Positions 58,683 through 64,000 of a stretch of 64,000 nucleotides of DNA are shown one piece after another; position 1 is the first letter of the stretch, and the number at the start of each line of letters is the position of its first letter. The position numbers were made by a program, and so were the translations under genes. The notes beneath the pieces are model-generated. The model was not told where the DNA came from and did no database searches. It worked only from the letters and a program-made list of their open reading frames with translations. Source of the stretch: Melieria omissa (Eukaryota; Arthropoda; Insecta; Diptera; Ulidiidae); the NCBI GenBank assembly GCA_963971225.1, contig OZ020267.1, positions 51,097,993-51,161,992 of the forward strand. Direction: 5' to 3'.

Positions 58683-61377
58683 GGGGGGAGTACACTTTGA
58701 ACGTCCAAAAAGTAAGGCATTTTCGTTAATTTTTTTAAGCAATAAAACACTCAGGGAGGGCAAATATGTTATAACCCATTTATTACTCATCCTTCGAACT
58801 ACAATTTGTATTTTTTTGAACTCGATTGGCGTCCCCCCGTGGCCGGTGCACCAGGTCGCGCGGGCGTCCTCGCGCGGAAGTCGGAAAACGGCGTGAGAAA
58901 ATACTCCTTCCCATGTGATCCTGGAACATAAATCGAACAAAATCCTGATAAGTAATGAAATTCGGGTTAGAAATACGTATTCCGATTTTTTTTAAATTAA
59001 TTGTTTTCAAAAGTTGTGGCCTTAGGAAAAAAAGTCCATTTTTTAACCCTAAAAATGCTTACAAAATCGTGGATTAAAAATCCATTTTTGACAAAATCGA
59101 AAATGTGGATACGTATTTCTAAGCAGAATTTAATTCTAAACAAGAAAACCTAGGCGATATCCAAATTTAATAATAACTGGTTAGAGTTATTTCCCACGCC
59201 AGTTTGAAAAGCCCCGTTTCGAGATAAACGCGTTTAAAGATAAAATTTCATTTTTCTCGTGGAAAAGTGATATTTACCTTCAATCGGCGATGCCGGCTCC
59301 ATACATTTGGCCTTCTGCGTTGTCATCCAAGAAGTCCTTGTGTTTTCGGGTCGCCAAACTGCATCTCCGGGCTTCTTTCGCTGCATCCGTGAGGCGCTCC
59401 TCCGCCTTGCTCGTGCGTTCGGCGTCAGCAGCCAGGCAGAAGTTGTAGCAGGTCGGGCCGATTTCCAGATTTAGTACTTGCATTATTTCCATGATACCCA
59501 TCATCCCATCATTGAAATTGCACGCAGCAATATCAGCTGCGATGTCCACCACCGACTTCCCGCTGTGAACAGTTTTCGGCGCCATTTGCCACAGAGTTGC
59601 ATTGAAAGACTCGTTCGCGTTCTGAGTAAACCCGCCGAGGCACCTTTGCAGCAAGTCATCTCGGGACAACTCTGTGTAAACCGGTTTGAGAGCGACGAAA
59701 ATTTCCTTCTTCATAGCAGGCTTGTGATTGTAGTCCTTCAGCTCACCGGTCGCTTTCGCCTTCTGCCAGGAACACCAGGAATCCGGGCCTACTGGACATT
59801 TGCTGTGCTGCGGGTTGTCGTTAGTCGATATCTTATGATTTAAAGTTGCCCAGATTTCTCGTTTCATGTCTTCGAGTGATGAAGAATTCCTCCGAATAGC
59901 TAATCCATAGTACATCGTCAGCTCGTCAATGAGTTTTCCCGTCAACTTCCCCTTTCCGCCGAGCCCTTTCGTGTTTTTAACGAGTGACCGAAGATGTTTC
60001 CCCATACGCTTTTGCACGTGGTCGATACACTCTTTCGTTTGCACGATCAAATCTTCGTATGGCTGGCTGTCAATAATACCTTTAAAGGTCTTGCTGTCGC
60101 CGTCCCCGATGTATTTGCTGTATTTCGTTCCGTGTAGACTTTCGGACCGCTGGAACATCTCGATTACAGCATCCACCTCCATTTTTCCCGATGACCCTTG
60201 GTGATTTCGTTCGCACTTGTCATGATGAGTTTCCTTCCATTCCTCGTACTCTGCGGTCCCCTCCTTCTTCTCCCAGATATCACAGGATTTGCAAATTTTG
60301 GATTTTACCTCCAAGTCCATGATTTTCCCCGTGCGCCAGCCGATGAGAGACGTCGCGCCCAGCAAAGAAGAAAAGCCCCTTCTCTTCCACGTGCCGTCTC
60401 CGGAAACCGTCAGACCGCTCGTCTCGCCGTCCTTCTCCGATAACTCCTTCTCCTTAGCAGCTGCATTCTTCATAGACATTTGACATACAGAAGATGTGGC
60501 GATGGAAATCGTTTTGATGAGTTTCGTGTAGAATGATTTGAAAACTGGACTCGGCAAACACATGAAGGCGCAAAACTTTGATATGCCATTCAATCCGACA
60601 CCAAGAATCCGCATAGCCAGTACTATACGTCGATTAATTTCGAATCCGTGGCCGATTAGCGGGCACGAATTTATATATCGTGGTTCACACTTGGAGCAAC
60701 AAACAGCGAGTTTGAACCCCAACCCACGAACACTGGTTTCCTGGAATTTTAAATCCGAACCGCACTGCTTACAGACAACCAACTCCGATAGTGCAGAAAA
60801 CACCGACAGGAATTCGATGAGCCGGTAGCCAAAAGCCTGGTTCACGTTCACGTGGTACTGTCCTTTCGACATCCGAAGTTTTTTCGCTGACGCCGAAACA
60901 TCCTCGCTGTCACCTTCAATCTGGAACCTATTCCGCAGTTTCCGTTTCCCCTTATCTCGTATCCGGTAACTGCTGTTTTTATGGCCTTTTTTCGTTGCGT
61001 ACACTTTTTTGTTCGGGCTCATGATTCACGTGTTTCGTACAGTGACTCACCGTAAACTAAACGCTATACGATGAGATAGGTATACGTGAAAATCGATTGT
61101 GCGACAGTGGCGCCATCTACAATGTACGAACACCCGATTTGGGCATCACCGGACCGCTGGCTGCGTGGGTAACGGCGTTAAAACAGAAAAATTCCGAGCG
61201 CGCTAAAATGCTCTCTCAGCGCGCCGGTACATGTTTTAGGAAATCGCTTCGTAAAGCGGTAAGGAATATTCTGGCGGACTTGGAGTCTTTTCTAAATTAA
61301 AGTATACATCCCAAGGAACATTTTAAGCCAAAAAAAAAAAAATACATTTTTTTGAAAAATCAAAGTGTACTCCCCCC
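58683..61377 (-). mobile_element. Autonomous-looking Kolobok/Mutator-type transposon, 2.7 kb
   Basis: Perfect 18-bp inverted ends GGGGGGAGTACACTTTGA, each flanked by TTAA (58679-58682, 61378-61381). It carries one uninterrupted transposase gene on the minus strand. The surrounding MITE has a paralogue at 62711-63200 whose matching position reads ACTACC-TTAG-TCTAGTGG with no insert, confirming a 4-bp target that was duplicated. TTAA targets are typical of piggyBac and of the Kolobok superfamily, and the protein fits the second. Intact ends plus an intact frame suggest a recent, possibly still active insertion. Confidence 0.85.
59280..61022 (-). CDS. Kolobok/Mutator-like DDE transposase, intact
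   Basis: A single 580-aa frame starting at a true ATG (MSPNKKVYATKKG). The basic N-terminus (1-60) is probably a nuclear-localising, DNA-contacting region. A Cys cluster C84-x2-C87 with C109-x2-C112 is likely zinc-binding. The RNase H-like core has SGDGTW (Asp209), a second Cys/His insertion (C244, C247, H266/H267, C270), GDGDS (Asp307/Asp309) and NANESFN (Glu471), in the order and spacing expected for the insect 'Mutator-like transposase' family that I associate with Kolobok elements. The C-terminus ends GQMYGAGIAD, a Gly-rich close common to the family (from memory). It should cut and paste the surrounding element in the nucleus. No frameshift or stop was found. No intron is needed. Confidence 0.82.
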   Translation of the reverse strand: MSPNKKVYATKKGHKNSSYRIRDKGKRKLRNRFQIEGDSEDVSASAKKLRMSKGQYHVNVNQAFGYRLIEFLSVFSALSELVVCKQCGSDLKFQETSVRGLGFKLAVCCSKCEPRYINSCPLIGHGFEINRRIVLAMRILGVGLNGISKFCAFMCLPSPVFKSFYTKLIKTISIATSSVCQMSMKNAAAKEKELSEKDGETSGLTVSGDGTWKRRGFSSLLGATSLIGWRTGKIMDLEVKSKICKSCDIWEKKEGTAEYEEWKETHHDKCERNHQGSSGKMEVDAVIEMFQRSESLHGTKYSKYIGDGDSKTFKGIIDSQPYEDLIVQTKECIDHVQKRMGKHLRSLVKNTKGLGGKGKLTGKLIDELTMYYGLAIRRNSSSLEDMKREIWATLNHKISTNDNPQHSKCPVGPDSWCSWQKAKATGELKDYNHKPAMKKEIFVALKPVYTELSRDDLLQRCLGGFTQNANESFNATLWQMAPKTVHSGKSVVDIAADIAACNFNDGMMGIMEIMQVLNLEIGPTCYNFCLAADAERTSKAEERLTDAAKEARRCSLATRKHKDFLDDNAEGQMYGAGIAD

Positions 61378-61735
61378 TTAACCTAGTGAAGGTCACCCTA
61401 AAATGTCGGCATCTAGCTAGAGTTACCAGACTCCAAATATCGTGAATTTTTCGAAGGTGGAAAATGTGGCGAAACGTAGTGGCCTTAGAACTTAACAAAA
61501 ATCTGCCTCCTAACTCATCTGTAAAAAATACAACTTTCGTTCACGTGTTTAGCTGATCACTTCACAAAGTATAGAAAAAAGTTACTATTGCTGCGTAATG
61601 GGTACAAAATACCTAATGAATATCTCAGCAACGTGCAGAGATATAAAGCTGATCATTTTGGGTCACTTCTAGGTCGTGCATGAAATTTTATCAAAATCGT
61701 ATGGGCGGAACTGGTACCGGGCAGCAATGGGTTAA

Positions 61736-62706
61736 GCTGAATTGTAAATTGCTTTCTAGTTGCAATAGTTCAGTCAAATTGGGATGAATCAGGAGCCTAG
61801 TTTTCTTACAGGTCACAATGACACAATAGACAAGGCGCAGGTTTATCTAGTTTTGTAGAACTGCATCAGTGAATAAGTTTTAACCGTAGATCGAGCTTAA
61901 AAAAAATTAAGGAATCCTATCCTATGTATACAAAGAAGAAAATTATATACTTTTAAATTTTCTCAAGACCTCTTTCTTAAAAAATTGTGAAAGATGGTTT
62001 TAAACAAGCCTAATCCCAACAAAAACAAAGTTACAAGAATGGTTCAATTAATTATATCTTGAAAAAATTATAATAAAACAAAAAACCAAATGTACAATAT
62101 CAGTTTTAATACAAAGCTCGATATACGGTTAAATATAATATTTTGTTTTTCAAGGCGGCACATTGTTTATACCCAGAAACATGATACATTACGTTGTTTC
62201 AGGAAGGATGCATTAAAAAATAGCACATTTGTAAGTAGTTATATATGTGTGTGTCACTGGTGTTATTGTGATCTCATGCCAAATTTCATGTGAAAATATT
62301 TGAATACACATATAGATTCTATGTTTTTAACTACGTTTGTGCGAGTTAAGTAAACAATACGTACACGAATTACAACAGTTTACGACTGAAATTTTTTAAA
62401 AGTGTCTAAAGCAATTAATTTCAATTAGTTTTAGTAGGTTTTCGTTTATTTTCACACAGAACAGTGCATGCATTTTTTTCATTCTGTTCCAAAATGACGT
62501 GTAATGCTTTATTTTTGGATATAAATTGTTGCGCTGGTGGAACTTTGCTTCATTTTTCTCAATTAAACATAGATTTTGGACAGGAATCTTTGTTTCACTT
62601 TCATAGTCTCTGCTGTATATATGATGTCTCCTTCTCATTCGGAATATCCATAAACTTTATCTAAAGCATCTTCCATTCGCATCCGTTTTCTGTTTTTTGT
62701 TCTCTT
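61736..62706. other. Intron sequence between two MITE copies
   Basis: AT-rich, no gene recognised. It separates the interrupted and intact members of the CCCATTGCTGCC family, which are inverted relative to each other. Confidence 0.4.
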
Positions 62707-62710
62707 TTAA

Positions 62711-63200
62711 CCCATTAAAGCCGGGTACCAGTTCCGTCCATACGATTTTGATAAAATTTCATACACGACCTGGAATTGACCCAAAATGATTTGAATTGAA
62801 ACAAAATTTCAGCTTCCTATCTCTGCACGTTGCTGAGATATTCATTGGGTATTTTGTACCCGTTAGGCAGCAATGGTAGCTTTTTCCCATACTTTTTAAA
62901 GTGATCAGCTAACCACGTGAACAAAAGATGTATTGTTTACAGTTGAGTTAGGAGGCAGATTATTGTGAGGTTCTAGGGCCACTACGTTTCCACCTCCGGA
63001 AAATTCAAAATTTTTGGAGTCTGGTAACTCTAGCTACCTGGCGGAATTTTAGGGTGACCTCCACTAGACTAAGGTAGTTCCATCTTTACCCCAATCATAC
63101 CTATCAATGATTTTGAGATATCTCTACCACGAACTTTTCTGTTATTTTTTTAAAAAGTCAATTTTCATGGGTAAATTTTTACCCATTAGGCAGCAATGGG
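62711..63200 (-). mobile_element. TTAA-flanked MITE, CCCATTGCTGCC family, intact copy
   Basis: 490 bp with TTAA on both sides (62707-62710, 63201-63204). The reverse complement follows the interrupted copy in order: TTACCCATGAAAATTGA, ATTGATAG, GATG-AACTACCTTA, AGGTCACCCTAAAAT, AGCTAGAGTTACCAGACTCC, TCTGCCTCCTAACTCA. It provides the empty site for the 2.7-kb transposon. Confidence 0.85.
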
Positions 63201-63528
63201 TTAAGAGTATCGTGTTAAGTGGCAGCAACTCACTGTGAATCCCACTTTTTTGGCCGGTCGGAAGGGCGAAAATCGGCCGATGCCGATGTCGATTCCATAA
63301 AAGTAATAAAACCAATAGATTCAATCAAAAACAGATTATTTTACAAAAGAACAAAAATGAATTAATAAAAATCAAATTAAATAAAAAATAAAAACTTTAG
63401 TGATTTATCTTCAAAAAATAAAAAAAAAAGCAGATTTGGCCAAAAAAAGTCGCTGCCGATACCAATTTGTGTGGCCGATACTGGGGCGGGTTCTAGAAGT
63501 AAGTACATGGGGACTGGCCAGACCCTAT
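63201..63528. other. Intron sequence, no feature
   Basis: AT-rich with an A-rich run near 63361-63430. No gene recognised. Confidence 0.4.
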
Positions 63529-63532
63529 TTAA

Positions 63533-64000
63533 CCCTTTGCACTCCGAACGATTTTCGACGTTGGCTATCAGCTACTCAGCGCCACTTTACGGCAGAATCG
63601 AACATTTACAGACCCTCGTATTATTTCTTATAATTTTGGAACTAAGTAACGTATTATAATGATATTGGTCTTATATGATTTGGTTGAGATCGAAGAATGT
63701 ATATTTGCAAAAAAATCAATACTATATTGTTTATAATTTTGTACAGTACGATACACATTCTCGTCTGCGACAAAACACGCTGACATTTCTTGTATATATC
63801 TTAGTAATTTTACGATATCTTGATTTGATTTCTTGTGCTATTTCAAGAGAAAACTTAGGAAAACATGCTTGTCTCAAAAAGTTGCCCTCAAATAACTCAA
63901 TTCCCCGTAATCATTAATAAACTTGAATGTCCCCTGAGAGGGGACATCCGAGGGATATGCTAGAATTACGATGTACCCTGAAAGGGGACAGCGGAGTGCA
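63533..64000. mobile_element. TTAA MITE with CCCTTTGCACTCCG ends, cut by the window edge
   Basis: TTAA at 63529-63532 is followed by CCCTTTGCACTCCG. The window ends in CGGAGTGCA, the start of the inverse end, so the right boundary and second TTAA should lie within about 10 bases outside. Near the right end two related blocks (TGTCCCCTGAGAGGGGACA and TACCCTGAAAGGGGACA) are sub-terminal repeats. Non-coding, piggyBac-like termini. Confidence 0.75.

Larger units (their letters stand above)
58551..61731. mobile_element. TTAA-flanked MITE, CCCATTGCTGCCC family, interrupted copy
   Basis: Its own inverted ends CCCATTGCTGCCC sit inside TTAA at 58547-58550 and 61732-61735. It is split by the 2.7-kb element at 58683-61377. 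Without that insert it would be about 480 bp, matching the intact copy at 62711-63200, which lies in the opposite orientation. Confidence 0.85.

Noticed and set aside
58674..59010. Second protein of the 2.7-kb transposon
   Set aside because: Two overlapping frames are open in the 3' part of the element, but neither has a known domain and one runs into the inverted end; treated as untranslated 3' sequence.

Overview
This is eukaryotic, AT-rich, repeat-laden DNA from a dipteran insect, most likely a non-Drosophila higher (acalyptrate, possibly tephritid-like) fly. The strongest evidence is a first coding exon of doublesex at 43354-44092, whose DM-domain zinc ligands fall at the same residue numbers as I recall for Drosophila dsx (family knowledge, not searched). 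Introns of 50-80 nt and many DNA-transposon derivatives also fit an insect genome. The species cannot be fixed from the sequence.

Layout. 1-5600: a three-exon minus-strand gene (1526-4749) that I assembled from the splice sites. It joins a Myb/SANT-like DNA-binding domain, a coiled coil, a C2H2/BED-like finger and a hAT transposase. A broken, diverged piece of a second copy lies at 1-135, and an internally deleted Tc1/mariner relic lies at about 4990-5610. 6836-9240: two ordinary host genes in divergent orientation, a small secreted protein (minus, 7488-6988, two exons) and a UXT-like prefoldin (plus, 8498-9010, two exons). 9.3-14.4 kb: MITEs, an array of about 140-bp tandem units, and a full-length irritans-type mariner with one inactivating 1-nt deletion. 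14.4-38.4 kb: no gene recognised, only microsatellites, retrotransposon scraps, TTAA-flanked MITEs and other inverted-repeat elements. 38.4-64 kb: the doublesex locus, with a possible non-coding exon 1 ending at 39216, exon 2 at 42059-44092, and then at least 19.9 kb of intron up to the window end. That intron is packed with nested transposons.

The most striking mobile DNA is a set of elements flanked by TTAA. One of them (58683-61377) is 2.7 kb, has matching 18-bp inverted ends and carries an uninterrupted 580-aa Mutator/Kolobok-type transposase. It sits inside a smaller TTAA-flanked MITE, and a second copy of that MITE at 62711-63200 preserves the uninterrupted target. Several other insertions can also be dated relative to one another because paralogous empty sites lie in this same window (mariner at 12622, mariner deletion derivative at 40033). 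I saw no prokaryotic genes, CRISPR arrays, rRNA or functional tRNA genes. Exon structures, element boundaries and families come from reading the sequence by eye, and database searches were not possible.
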